A DNA stretch of 32,613 nt from positions 1 to 32,613 of the forward strand of contig CAMJFY010000015.1 in assembly GCA_946405105.1 (NCBI GenBank). The letters run 5' to 3'. Within the stretch, counting starts at the first letter, position 1, and the number at the start of each line of letters is the position of its first letter. Below the pieces are notes generated by a model. The model was not told the DNA's origin. It saw only the letters and a list, made by a program, of their open reading frames with translations, and ran no database searches. Positions 25,332 through 32,056 of the stretch are shown here, in pieces. The translations under genes were made by a program, and so were the position numbers. The stretch comes from an uncultured Caryophanales bacterium (lineage in GTDB: Bacteria; Bacillota_I; Bacilli_A; Acholeplasmatales; Anaeroplasmataceae).

Positions 25332-26207
25332 ATGGATAATAAATTTGGTGAAAAAGTAAAAGAAATAAGAAAAAAAGCTGGCTTAAATCAAGATGAATTT
25401 GCAAAAGAATTAGGTTATACATCTAGATCTACTATTAATAAGATAGAAAAAGGCGTAAATGATATGAGTCATGATAAGCTCGAACTATTAATTAGAAAGT
25501 TTGATGTTGAGGTAAATGATCTATTTGATTCTTTAGCTACTTCATCAGGTGGTACAATTATAGACGAAAAAGGTGTAAGAAATATAAAAGTGCCAGACCC
25601 TGATTTTACATACCCTAAAGCTGGTTACTATAATATGAAAAATATAAAACCAACTATTACAAGAAAGAATATAATAGTTGGAGATTATTCATATTATAGT
25701 GGAAAAGATTTCGAATCTAGAGTTACACACCATTATGAATTTTTAGGTGATAAATTAATCATTGGTAAATTTTGTCAAATAGGTAATAATGTAGAATTTA
25801 TTATGAATGGTGCTAACCATCAAATGAATGCAGCTACAACTTTCCCTTTTTATGTGATGGACGGCTGGAAACAAGAAGCACCTAAAATAGATGACTTACC
25901 TTTTAAAGGTGATACAGTAGTAGGTAATGATTGCTGGATTGGACAAAATGTAACTATACTACCTGGAGTTCATATTGGTAATGGAGTAATAATAGGTGCA
26001 AATTCTGTAGTAACTAAAGATTTACCATCATATTCAATATGTTGTGGTAACCCATGTGTAATTAAGAAAATGAGATTTAGTGATGAAATAATTAAAATCT
26101 TAGAAGAATTAAAATGGTGGGATAAAAGTGTTGATGAAATACAAAAAATTATTCCTATAATTACTAAAGCCAATCCAACAAAAGAAGAATTACTTTATTT
26201 ATTATAA
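25332..26207 (+). CDS. Fusion of Xre-type HTH with a Vat/CatB-like acetyltransferase
   Basis: A 291-aa protein. Residues 8-62 are a classic HTH_3 domain (VKEIRKKAGLNQDEFAKELGYTSRSTINKIEKG). From about residue 90 to 270 there is a complete left-handed beta-helix acetyltransferase of the xenobiotic (Vat/CatB) group. It has IGKFCQIGNNVEFIMNGANHQMN, with catalytic His163 in the expected NH motif, then hexapeptide turns VVGNDCWIGQNVTILPGVHIGNGVIIGANSVVTKD and the C-terminal CGNPCVIKK. Stand-alone enzymes of this type are about 210 aa, so both parts are intact. The substrate could be a streptogramin-like drug or a sugar. ATG 25332 follows AAGGATGTGAT. The enzyme may regulate its own gene or sense its substrate. 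Confidence 0.85.
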   Translation: MDNKFGEKVKEIRKKAGLNQDEFAKELGYTSRSTINKIEKGVNDMSHDKLELLIRKFDVEVNDLFDSLATSSGGTIIDEKGVRNIKVPDPDFTYPKAGYYNMKNIKPTITRKNIIVGDYSYYSGKDFESRVTHHYEFLGDKLIIGKFCQIGNNVEFIMNGANHQMNAATTFPFYVMDGWKQEAPKIDDLPFKGDTVVGNDCWIGQNVTILPGVHIGNGVIIGANSVVTKDLPSYSICCGNPCVIKKMRFSDEIIKILEELKWWDKSVDEIQKIIPIITKANPTKEELLYLL

Positions 26208-26289
26208 TCGTTTGACTGAATAAGAAACACTCGAAAGTGTTACTCTTTTAGTTAAACGAAAAGGGATGACGGCTAATCATCCCTTTTTT
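26208..26289 (+). terminator. Compound hairpin and terminator after the fusion gene
   Basis: The outer stem TCGTTTGACT (26208-26217) with AGTTAAACGA (26250-26259) encloses AACACT-CGAA-AGTGTT (26226-26241). Terminator AAAAGGGATGA (26259-26269) / TCATCCCTTTT (26277-26287) follows at once. It lies between convergent genes and also serves the minus strand. The core matches that in RNA elements A and B. Confidence 0.8.
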
Positions 26290-26306
26290 GTTGGTATTAT
26301 GTTTAA

Positions 26307-27203
26307 TTATACAAGTATATTTAAATTAACTAATATAGATATAATTGCAAATCCGCCTAAGAATGATACTAAATTAGCAATTAAAGTATATATTAATATT
26401 CTTGGTATAGATATATTATTTTCTCTACCAAATTTAAATTTTCTATATATGAATATATATGCTAATGATTCAACTAATAATATTCCTAGCTCAAGTGGAA
26501 TATATGCATGTGTTAATATATTCATCATATTAAATCCATTATTGTATATATCAATTGCTAGTATAACATTTAATAATATTTGTGTTCCTAGATTTACAAA
26601 TAATATAGGTAATAATTCTTTTTTTCTAAAACCGAATGCTAAAGCAATTAATACCTCTATAGATAAACATATTGTAAATCTAACAAAGAAAGAAGCTATA
26701 TTTCCTCCTACACTTTTAGTTTCTTTAATAGCCATAAATGTTAGATTTTCAGGTTCTAGTATTACTTTATAAATTGTAGCAAATTCTTTTTTTTCATATA
26801 TTTTATTATCTGTTATAAAATTATCATTTATAGAATCATATATTAATATTTTAAATGTATCAGGTGGCATATAGTTCCAACTATATTCATTTTTTTGTAT
26901 TAAACTAAATGTTTGTAGATAATAAAAACCATCAGAATCTTCATATTCAATAAATTTCTTATTAACTTTTTGAATTGTTTCATCTTCAGAAGAATAATCC
27001 CTTTCGTATTCACTATATGCTTCATGTGGTCCTGAATGACTCTTTTTACTTAATAGAGTCATATACATTCCTTTAGTATCACCATTAATACTAATTTTAG
27101 TATATGCATGTGGTCCTGTATCAGCTTTAGTATTTATTGTGCAAAAGCAAATAGTTAATGTAAATATAAACAATAATATAAAGAATTTAATTATTTTTCT
27201 CAT
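26307..27203 (-). CDS. Secreted-domain plus membrane protein, conserved hypothetical
   Basis: A 298-aa protein with a signal peptide (about 1-27), an extracytoplasmic beta-rich domain (about 28-165; TGPHAY, YMTLLSKKSHSGPHEAYSEY, DGFYYLQTF, YSWNYMPPDTFKILIYD) and four to five membrane helices (about 180-298). It resembles an unnamed family seen in gut Bacillota whose role is unknown to me. The conserved YSWxYxPPxxFKILxY segment is its best mark. Start at 27203 on the minus strand with a purine-rich GAGGGAGAG; the upstream start in the same frame has no ribosome site. A -10 TATAAT lies at the complement of 27237-27242. Confidence 0.7.
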   Translation of the reverse strand: MRKIIKFFILLFIFTLTICFCTINTKADTGPHAYTKISINGDTKGMYMTLLSKKSHSGPHEAYSEYERDYSSEDETIQKVNKKFIEYEDSDGFYYLQTFSLIQKNEYSWNYMPPDTFKILIYDSINDNFITDNKIYEKKEFATIYKVILEPENLTFMAIKETKSVGGNIASFFVRFTICLSIEVLIALAFGFRKKELLPILFVNLGTQILLNVILAIDIYNNGFNMMNILTHAYIPLELGILLVESLAYIFIYRKFKFGRENNISIPRILIYTLIANLVSFLGGFAIISILVNLNILV

Positions 27204-27283
27204 ATTTTTTCTCTCCCTCTTTTTTTTACACCCCAATTATATAAAAAAATGCAATTGCAAACTACCATATTACACTTTGAAAT

Positions 27284-27312
27284 TTGACAAGTAGTACTTG
27301 CAATAATAAAAA
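27284..27312 (+). promoter_or_regulatory. Orphan promoter with palindromic operator
   Basis: TTGACA (27284-27289) and TAAAAA (27307-27312) at 17 nt enclose the perfect palindrome CAAGTA-G-TACTTG (27288-27300). No gene follows before the terminator at 27408, so it drives a small RNA or is a leftover of a lost gene. A second palindrome TGCAATTGCA lies at 27250-27259. This is part of the gene-free stretch 27204-27946. Confidence 0.35.
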
Positions 27313-27407
27313 TATGTCATATATTTCATATTTTAGCATATTTTAAGTCTTTTTTTGAAATAATGATTAAATACTTGATATAAATATAAAAAATCAATAT
27401 AAAGCAA

Positions 27408-27433
27408 AAAAGGGATGTTGTAGCATCCCTTTT
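27408..27433. terminator. Terminator, stronger in the minus direction
   Basis: AAAAGGGATG (27408-27417) pairs with CATCCCTTTT (27424-27433). On the minus strand it is followed by six U, directly after the stop codon of a truncated minus-strand frame. Confidence 0.75.
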
Positions 27434-27437
27434 AAGT

Positions 27438-27491
27438 TTAAATTATGTTTTCAGGTACAACTAATGTTGCAACTAGTCCACTCAAATAATC
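27438..27491 (-). pseudogene. C-terminal remnant of an unidentified minus-strand gene
   Basis: The minus-strand frame reads DYLSGLVATLVVPENII and stops just before a terminator in the right orientation. It has no ribosome site or upstream body; the frame runs straight into the promoter of RNA element B. It looks like the tail of a gene whose 5' part is gone. The protein is not identifiable from 17 residues. Confidence 0.35.
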
Positions 27492-27650
27492 TTGAATTAT
27501 CATAAAAATATGTTATATTATAAGTGTCTTAAGAGACAACGGAATTATTTGGTAAAACGAAAAGGGATGACTGCAATCATCCCTTTTCTCATTTTAGAAG
27601 AAACAACGGAAAAATTATTTGTATGCTATCTAACGATAGTTTTTCTTATT
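27492..27650 (+). ncRNA. Candidate structured RNA element, copy B
   Basis: Promoter TTGAAT (27492-27497), 16-nt spacer, TATATT (27514-27519). Then: hairpin TGTCT-TAAG-AGACA (about 27525-27538); ACAAC+V, where V is GGAATTATTTGGTA (27541-27554); hairpin AAAAGGGATGA/TCATCCCTTTT (27560-27587); TCATTTTAGAAGAA; a second ACAAC+V (GGAAAAATTATTTGTA, 27608-27623); and hairpin CTATC/GATAG with a following T5 (27626-27644). Same order and spacing as copy A, but V is different. It sits between two gene remnants. An 84-codon open frame across it is not a real gene. Confidence 0.5.
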
Positions 27651-27746
27651 GATAAAATGGCAAAGCTAGGTGCTGATTTAATACAGGGATATTATTATGA
27701 TAAGCCATTAGAAAAAGAAGAATTTAGAAATAAATATATTGAATAA
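27651..27746 (+). pseudogene. C-terminal remnant of an EAL-domain phosphodiesterase gene
   Basis: The frame reads DKMAKLGADLIQGYYYDKPL followed by EKEEFRNKYIE and a stop. This is the standard end of EAL (cyclic-di-GMP phosphodiesterase) domains, whose QGYY.xKPL motif is highly conserved. No catalytic part of the domain is present upstream; RNA element B abuts it. The fragment is not expressed as a functional enzyme. Confidence 0.65.
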
Positions 27747-27853
27747 AGTTGAGCACTTCTAAATACTTTGTAGCTCACGATGAGTGTGTAGTGCTACTAA
27801 ATAAGAAAAAATAATTAATACATAGTATTAAAAGTATGAAGAATAAGTCTACA

Positions 27854-27927
27854 AGGAACAATCAAAACAAAATAAGGAACGAATAGGGAACTAAAATATT
27901 GCAATTAGTTCCTTATTTTGTTATAAT
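27854..27927 (+). promoter_or_regulatory. Promoter of the fic gene with GGAAC operator array
   Basis: TTGCAA (27899-27904), a 17-nt spacer and TATAAT (27922-27927). The spacer is the right arm of a perfect 15-bp inverted repeat, AACAAAATAAGGAAC (27866-27880) with GTTCCTTATTTTGTT (27908-27922). GGAACTAA (27887-27894) can also pair with TTAGTTCC (27905-27912), so the two pairings exclude each other. A further AGGAAC sits at 27854-27859. This suggests repression by a DNA-binding protein, perhaps Fic itself. Confidence 0.6.
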
Positions 27928-27946
27928 AAGATTGGGATGTGATACA

Positions 27947-29053
27947 ATGAAATTATCATTTAAATACACAAATAATTTAGTTGATTCATTACTGAAAATT
28001 GAAAAATATAAGACTGCATTAGATTATTTGTTATTACCTACTAGAGAAAAACAAAAATTAATGTATGAGGCTAAATTAAAGAAAACACATTTTTCAACAA
28101 GTATAGAAGGTAATGTTTTATCATACAATCAAGTTGAAAGAGTTATAAATGAAAAAAAAGATATTAGGAAATTAACAGCAGAGCAAGAAGTAAAGAATTA
28201 TTGGGATGCATTAACTTTTCTTGAAGAAGAAAATTCTAAGAATACTAGAATTGATAAAGAGTTTATATTGAAATTACATGATATAATTCAAAAGAATGGT
28301 AAGCTAACTAGAATACCGTTTAGGGGACAAACTGCTCCTGGTGTTTTATTTGCTGTTTATGATTCTGTGACAAAGCAACCAGAATATATACCACCAGAAT
28401 GGGTTGATATTGATCCTTTAATTGATGAATTAATTATTTGGTATGATAATAATCAAAATCTACCAGCACCAATTTTATCTGCAATAATGCATTATGCACT
28501 TGTAACAATTCATCCGTTTAATGATGGTAATGGAAGAACATCAAGAGCATTAGCTACATATGTTTTGATGCAACATAATTATGATTTTAAAGGGTTTAAT
28601 TCGTTTGAAGAATATTATATGTCTGATTTAAATGGATATTATGAGTCAATTCAAATGGGACTTCCTGCGTTATTTTATTCCGGAAGAGAAAATCCACCAC
28701 ATCTAGAAATATGGATTGAGTATTTTTGTAAAATAATGTCTCTTAATGCGGAAAAAATATATGACCAAGCACTTGAGGCATCAAAGAAAGAATCAAATGA
28801 ATTGTTAAAAGGATTAAATAAGAAAGATTTAACCTTGTTAAGATATTGTCTTGAAAATGGAATTAAGGTTATCAAAAATAAAGAAGTTGCTGATTTGTTT
28901 GGTGTTACGCCAAGGGCAATATCTAAGTGGATGAATGAATGGGTTGAAAAAGGAATATTAGTTCCTAACTCAGGAGTAGAAAGAATCACTAGTTATACTT
29001 TAGCTTTTAAGTACGAAAAACTAAAAGTATCGGATTTGGGTTTCACAAATTAA
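27947..29053 (+). CDS. fic: Fic-family protein adenylyltransferase with winged-helix domain
   Basis: A 368-aa class II Fic protein that transfers AMP (or similar) from a nucleotide to target proteins. The catalytic motif is complete: HPFNDGNGRTSR with His189. The N-terminal inhibitory motif [S/T]xxxE[G/N] is present as STSIEG with Glu54, so the enzyme can self-inhibit and needs no separate antitoxin. The C-terminal part (about 290-345; LLRYCLENGIKVIKNKEVADLFGVTPRAISKWMNEWVEKGIL) is a winged-helix DNA-binding domain. The start is ATG 27947 with GGGATGTGAT; the earlier TTG-type start lies inside the promoter. Probably autoregulated through the GGAAC array. Confidence 0.92.
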   Translation: MKLSFKYTNNLVDSLLKIEKYKTALDYLLLPTREKQKLMYEAKLKKTHFSTSIEGNVLSYNQVERVINEKKDIRKLTAEQEVKNYWDALTFLEEENSKNTRIDKEFILKLHDIIQKNGKLTRIPFRGQTAPGVLFAVYDSVTKQPEYIPPEWVDIDPLIDELIIWYDNNQNLPAPILSAIMHYALVTIHPFNDGNGRTSRALATYVLMQHNYDFKGFNSFEEYYMSDLNGYYESIQMGLPALFYSGRENPPHLEIWIEYFCKIMSLNAEKIYDQALEASKKESNELLKGLNKKDLTLLRYCLENGIKVIKNKEVADLFGVTPRAISKWMNEWVEKGILVPNSGVERITSYTLAFKYEKLKVSDLGFTN

Positions 29054-29149
29054 CTCGACTTATTTTAAAGAAAAAATCCGCGAACGAGTTTCTCACGTTG
29101 AGACAGTATGCTGCTTATCTAAGAAATAAATTTTTGAGGAGCTGATATA

Positions 29150-29194
29150 ATGCTTCATTTAATTAAAGAAGGAAAAGTAAAAATAGGAGATTAA
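29150..29194 (+). CDS. Very short open frame with strong ribosome site
   Basis: ATG at 29150 is preceded by GAGGAGCTGAT and codes MLHLIKEGKVKIGD, then stops just before a terminator. It could be a microprotein, a leader, or the remains of a deleted gene. The upstream segment (about 29086-29110) shares TTCTCACGTTGA with the repeat at 24866. Confidence 0.3.
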   Translation: MLHLIKEGKVKIGD

Positions 29195-29199
29195 AAAAG

Positions 29200-29227
29200 G
29201 AGTAGAATCGTCGATTCTACTCTTTTT
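29200..29227. terminator. Bidirectional terminator
   Basis: GAGTAGAATCG and CGATTCTACTC (29200-29222) form a stem flanked by A6 and T5. It serves the plus-strand fic region and the convergent DUF1275 gene, whose 3' end it overlaps. Confidence 0.85.
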
Positions 29228-29936
29228 CATTTTTTAATTCTATATTTTCTTCCATTTCATCAGGAATTCCATTGAAGTCTTTATCTTTACATAAATATCT
29301 TAATACGAAATATATTCCACCCACTATAATATATATTCCAGATATAATAAAGAATATTACATTATTTATTAGACCATATAATAAGATACCAGCAATTCCA
29401 CCTAATATAAAGCTTACTATAGCTAAGAAAGGAATTATACCTGTAATAGGTAATTCGTTTTTATTTCCTCTTATTTTATATCCTATATATACACCTAAGT
29501 CTGTTATATTTCCTGTCATATGTGTCATTCTAACTACAACACCCTTAAATGCAACTACCATACCATTTTGTAGTCCCATTGCGAAAGCTAGAATTAATAT
29601 ACTATATTTAGCTTCTAAGAAATATGGAATTATTAATAATCCACCAACACATAAAATGATAATTCCATATCTTTTATGTAGGTAGAATGCTCTTTCTCCT
29701 GTAACAATTCCAGATACGATAGCTCCTGCAAAGAATAATAATATTACTCTTAAGAATGCCCATACAGCATTTAAGTCGCCTCTTGAAATACCTGCAGCCA
29801 TATTAGATATTAATCCTGTAACATGTGATACAGTAGTACCACTTACATCTCTATACCCAAATATTGATACAGCATTAATGGCTCCAGCTAATAATGTTAA
29901 TATACACATCCATAGCAATAATAATTTTCTATCCAT
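29217..29936 (-). CDS. YoaK/DUF1275-family membrane protein
   Basis: A 239-aa protein with about six membrane helices. The signature segments are the N-terminal VSIFGYRDVSGTTVSHVTGLISNMAAG and the internal KGVVVRMTHMTGNITDLGVYIG, which are the two matching halves of DUF1275. Its function is unknown; some homologues are linked to small-molecule transport. The C terminus is charged and acidic (DKDFNGIPDEMEENIELKNEKE). Start is at 29936 on the minus strand after AAGAAGGTG; the GTG at 29945 belongs to that site. Confidence 0.85.
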   Translation of the reverse strand: MDRKLLLLWMCILTLLAGAINAVSIFGYRDVSGTTVSHVTGLISNMAAGISRGDLNAVWAFLRVILLFFAGAIVSGIVTGERAFYLHKRYGIIILCVGGLLIIPYFLEAKYSILILAFAMGLQNGMVVAFKGVVVRMTHMTGNITDLGVYIGYKIRGNKNELPITGIIPFLAIVSFILGGIAGILLYGLINNVIFFIISGIYIIVGGIYFVLRYLCKDKDFNGIPDEMEENIELKNEKE

Positions 29937-29963
29937 TAATAACACCTTCTTTATTAACGTTTA

Positions 29964-29983
29964 TATTCTATCAAAATAGAATA
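29964..29983. promoter_or_regulatory. Palindrome upstream of the DUF1275 gene
   Basis: TATTCTAT-CAAA-ATAGAATA is a perfect 8-bp inverted repeat about 30 bp upstream of the gene, and a possible operator. The regulator is unknown. Confidence 0.35.
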
Positions 29984-30047
29984 AATTTTTAAATGTTTTT
30001 TATATTTTTTATATAGTTTTAGCAATATTGATAACGTTTTTCACAAA

Positions 30048-30169
30048 TTGTCTTGTTAAAACAATGTTGTTATAATCAAATAAGAATAAATATAACCAAT
30101 AGAATGAAAACAGGATTATTGATTACTTTAGGTATTTATATAATATTATCAATATTCATATCTTTTTAA
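30048..30169 (+). promoter_or_regulatory. Promoter and possible small hydrophobic peptide frame
   Basis: TTGTCT (30048-30053), a 17-nt spacer, and TATAAT (30071-30076), with TTGTT-AA-AACAA between them. The first frame after it (30104-30169) codes MKTGLLITLGIYIILSIFIS plus F, a single membrane helix, but has no ribosome site. It is either an untranslated leader of preA or a leaderless-like micropeptide. Low confidence as a gene. Confidence 0.3.
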
Positions 30170-30183
30170 TGTTTATATTTTCA

Positions 30184-30192
30184 TGTTATAAT
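30184..30192 (+). promoter_or_regulatory. Extended -10 promoter of the PreA-like gene
   Basis: TGTTATAAT, a TGn-extended -10 without a good -35, 36 nt upstream of the start codon. Confidence 0.5.
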
Positions 30193-30227
30193 TAGTTAAA
30201 GATATCGATTTATTAGGGGATGATAAA

Positions 30228-31691
30228 ATGAATATTCCTATTTTACAAAAAGATTTAATCTCATGTCTTTTATGTAATGATCCTTTATGTACTAAAGGAT
30301 GTAATAAAGGATTAGATCCTGGAAAAATATTAAGATCATTAAGATTTAAAAATTATGTAGGGGGAACACAATCTTTAACAAATGCTTGTATTGATTGTGA
30401 TGCCAAATGTGAAGAATGCTGTGTTATTCCACATGAGGTTAAAATTAAATCTATATTATCTAATTTTTATAATAAAAAGATTAATTCAAATTATAAATAT
30501 AAAAGAATGAGCTTAAAAACTGATATTTGTGGTATTCCAATTGAAAATCCATTTTTATTAAGCTCATCAGTTGTATCATCTAATTATGAAATGATTAAAA
30601 GAGCTTTTATAGCTGGCTTTGCTGGAGCTTCTATTAAAACCATATCTATGATAGATATGAAAGAAGCTTCACCTAGATATTCAGCTATAAAAGGTGTAGA
30701 TGGTACAATTGAATCATTTAAAAACATTGAACAATTAAGTGATCAATCTGTAGAAGAAAATCTAGAAATGATTAGAAAATTAAAAAAAGAATTTCCTACT
30801 AAATTTTTATTAATATCTATTATGGGAAATGATGAAAAGGAATGGGCATTTCTAGCTAAGAGTGTAGAAGAAGCTGGTGCTTCAGCTATTGAGCTTAATT
30901 TCTCTTGTCCTAATATGACAAAAGAACATACAGGAAGTGATGTAGGACAAGTACCAGAATTAGTAGAAAAATACACTAGGGCTGTTACTAGTGTAGTTAA
31001 TATACCAGTAATAGCCAAATTAACACCTAATGTGGGCTCAATGTCGTCAGCAGCATTAGCGGCAAAGCGTGGTGGTGCTAGGGGTATTGCGGCTATAAAT
31101 ACTATTAAATCATTAACAGAATTAGATGTAATAAAGAATGTAAATGATAATAATAGAAATATTGCGGTTGGAGGATTAAGTGGTAAATCTGTAATGCCTA
31201 TCGCATTAAGATTTATTTCTGAATTATCACATAATAAAGAATTAACAGATATGCATATATCTGGAATGGGTGGTATTTATACATTTGAAGATGCAATTAC
31301 TTATTTATCTCTTGGAGCTAAGTCATTACAAATAACTACAGCTATTATGGAATATGGATATAGAATAATAGAAGATTTAATAGATGGCTTAGAATTATTC
31401 TTAGGAGAGAATAATATTAGTATTGATCAATTAAATGGCTTTAATAAAAATAAAGTAGTAGATGTTAAGGATATAAATAGAGATTATATTATATATCCTA
31501 AAATTAATCGCACAACATGTGTTCAATGTGGTAGATGCTATATATCTTGTAGAGATGGTGGACATCAAGCAATAGAATTAAAAGATAGAATGCCTAATTT
31601 TAATCCTAATAAATGTGTAGGATGCCATTTATGTGTAATTGTTTGTCCTACAGGATCAATTACATCAAGTGAAGTAGAAGTGAAAAAATAA
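30228..31691 (+). CDS. preA: PreA-like dihydropyrimidine dehydrogenase with N- and C-terminal Fe-S domains
   Basis: A 487-aa flavoprotein. An N-terminal Cys-rich part (CLLCNDPLCTKGCNKGLDPG...CIDCDAKCEECC, about 13-65) resembles the Fe-S segment found at the start of PreT and mammalian DPD. Next comes the FMN-binding TIM barrel (about 95-400), with the catalytic-loop cysteine C227 in NFSCPNM and the IAKLTPN and GIAAINT segments. Two 4Fe-4S motifs close it (CVQCGRCYISC; CVGCHLCVIVCP). It likely reduces uracil or thymine. No preT or NAD(P)H-oxidising partner lies beside it. Length is about 75 aa more than E. coli PreA because of the N-terminal part. Ribosome site AGGGGATGAT. Confidence 0.87.
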   Translation: MNIPILQKDLISCLLCNDPLCTKGCNKGLDPGKILRSLRFKNYVGGTQSLTNACIDCDAKCEECCVIPHEVKIKSILSNFYNKKINSNYKYKRMSLKTDICGIPIENPFLLSSSVVSSNYEMIKRAFIAGFAGASIKTISMIDMKEASPRYSAIKGVDGTIESFKNIEQLSDQSVEENLEMIRKLKKEFPTKFLLISIMGNDEKEWAFLAKSVEEAGASAIELNFSCPNMTKEHTGSDVGQVPELVEKYTRAVTSVVNIPVIAKLTPNVGSMSSAALAAKRGGARGIAAINTIKSLTELDVIKNVNDNNRNIAVGGLSGKSVMPIALRFISELSHNKELTDMHISGMGGIYTFEDAITYLSLGAKSLQITTAIMEYGYRIIEDLIDGLELFLGENNISIDQLNGFNKNKVVDVKDINRDYIIYPKINRTTCVQCGRCYISCRDGGHQAIELKDRMPNFNPNKCVGCHLCVIVCPTGSITSSEVEVKK

Positions 31692-31703
31692 TATATTTAT
31701 AAA

Positions 31704-31738
31704 AAAATCAGTCTCTAAATTGGAAGAGACTGATTTTT
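31704..31738. terminator. Bidirectional terminator after preA
   Basis: AAAATCAGTCTC (31704-31715) pairs with GAGACTGATTTT (31726-31737). T5 on the plus strand, U7 on the minus strand where it follows the tRNA fragment. Confidence 0.88.
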
Positions 31739-31747
31739 CATTTTAAC

Positions 31748-31791
31748 TGGCACCCCAAGCGGGAATCGAACCCACAATTATGCCTTAGGAT
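31748..31791 (-). tRNA. Displaced 3' half of tRNA-Arg(CCU), attachment-site remnant
   Basis: On the minus strand: anticodon loop ATCCTAA (anticodon CCT, 31789-31787), 3' anticodon stem GGCAT, variable loop AATT, T-arm GTGGG-TTCGATT-CCCGC, acceptor 3' strand TTGGGGT, G73 and encoded CCA. The 5' half is missing: the expected ATGCC and ACCCCAA are not found upstream. The break is at the anticodon loop, a usual crossover point of tyrosine integrases. The fragment is what remains on the chromosome side after an element integrated into the tRNA gene. Confidence 0.75.
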
Positions 31792-31912
31792 TCAAACAAA
31801 TCCTGAAAAATATCGTTTTGTTTGTCTATAGCGTTATAAATTGTCCAGTTTGTTGCGATATTTCGTACAAAACGTCTATTTCATACAGTTTTTACAGTTC
31901 TTCGATATCATT

Positions 31913-31981
31913 TTGTTGGCAAATTGTTGGCAAATTTGTTTGTGGCGTAAACTACATCCACCAAAATGGCTTATTGGCAAA
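31913..31981. repeat. Direct repeats TTGTTGGCAAA, integrase-arm-like
   Basis: Two exact tandem 11-mers (31913-31923 and 31924-31934) and a third with one mismatch, TTATTGGCAAA (31971-31981). Such repeats beside a tRNA junction fit arm-type binding sites of a tyrosine recombinase. The stretch 31792-32056 otherwise has no gene. Confidence 0.55.
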
Positions 31982-32056
31982 TTTTTTATTGCTTTATGAT
32001 TGATAATCAATGTGATAAAATAAGGATAATGAATTACGATTTTTGGAGGTGAAGCT

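Noticed and set aside
26266-26772. A 168-codon plus-strand open frame
   Set aside because: It is antisense to the well-supported membrane protein gene 26307-27203 and starts within a terminator.
27501-27503. A 21-aa hydrophobic minus-strand peptide (MIIQDYLSG...) as a type I toxin
   Set aside because: There is no ribosome site, and the ATG lies within the conserved promoter of element B. It is better read as a gene tail than a toxin.
27492-27746. An 84-codon open frame (MNYHKNMLYYKC...)
   Set aside because: It starts at the promoter -35 and runs through the hairpins of RNA element B before entering the EAL remnant. It has no ribosome site, so only the EAL tail is meaningful.
29272-29685. 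A 137-codon plus-strand open frame
   Set aside because: It is antisense to the DUF1275 gene, which has clear family motifs and a ribosome site.
31748-31791. A complete tRNA gene
   Set aside because: Only the anticodon loop to CCA half is present; the D arm and 5' acceptor strand are absent from the adjoining sequence.
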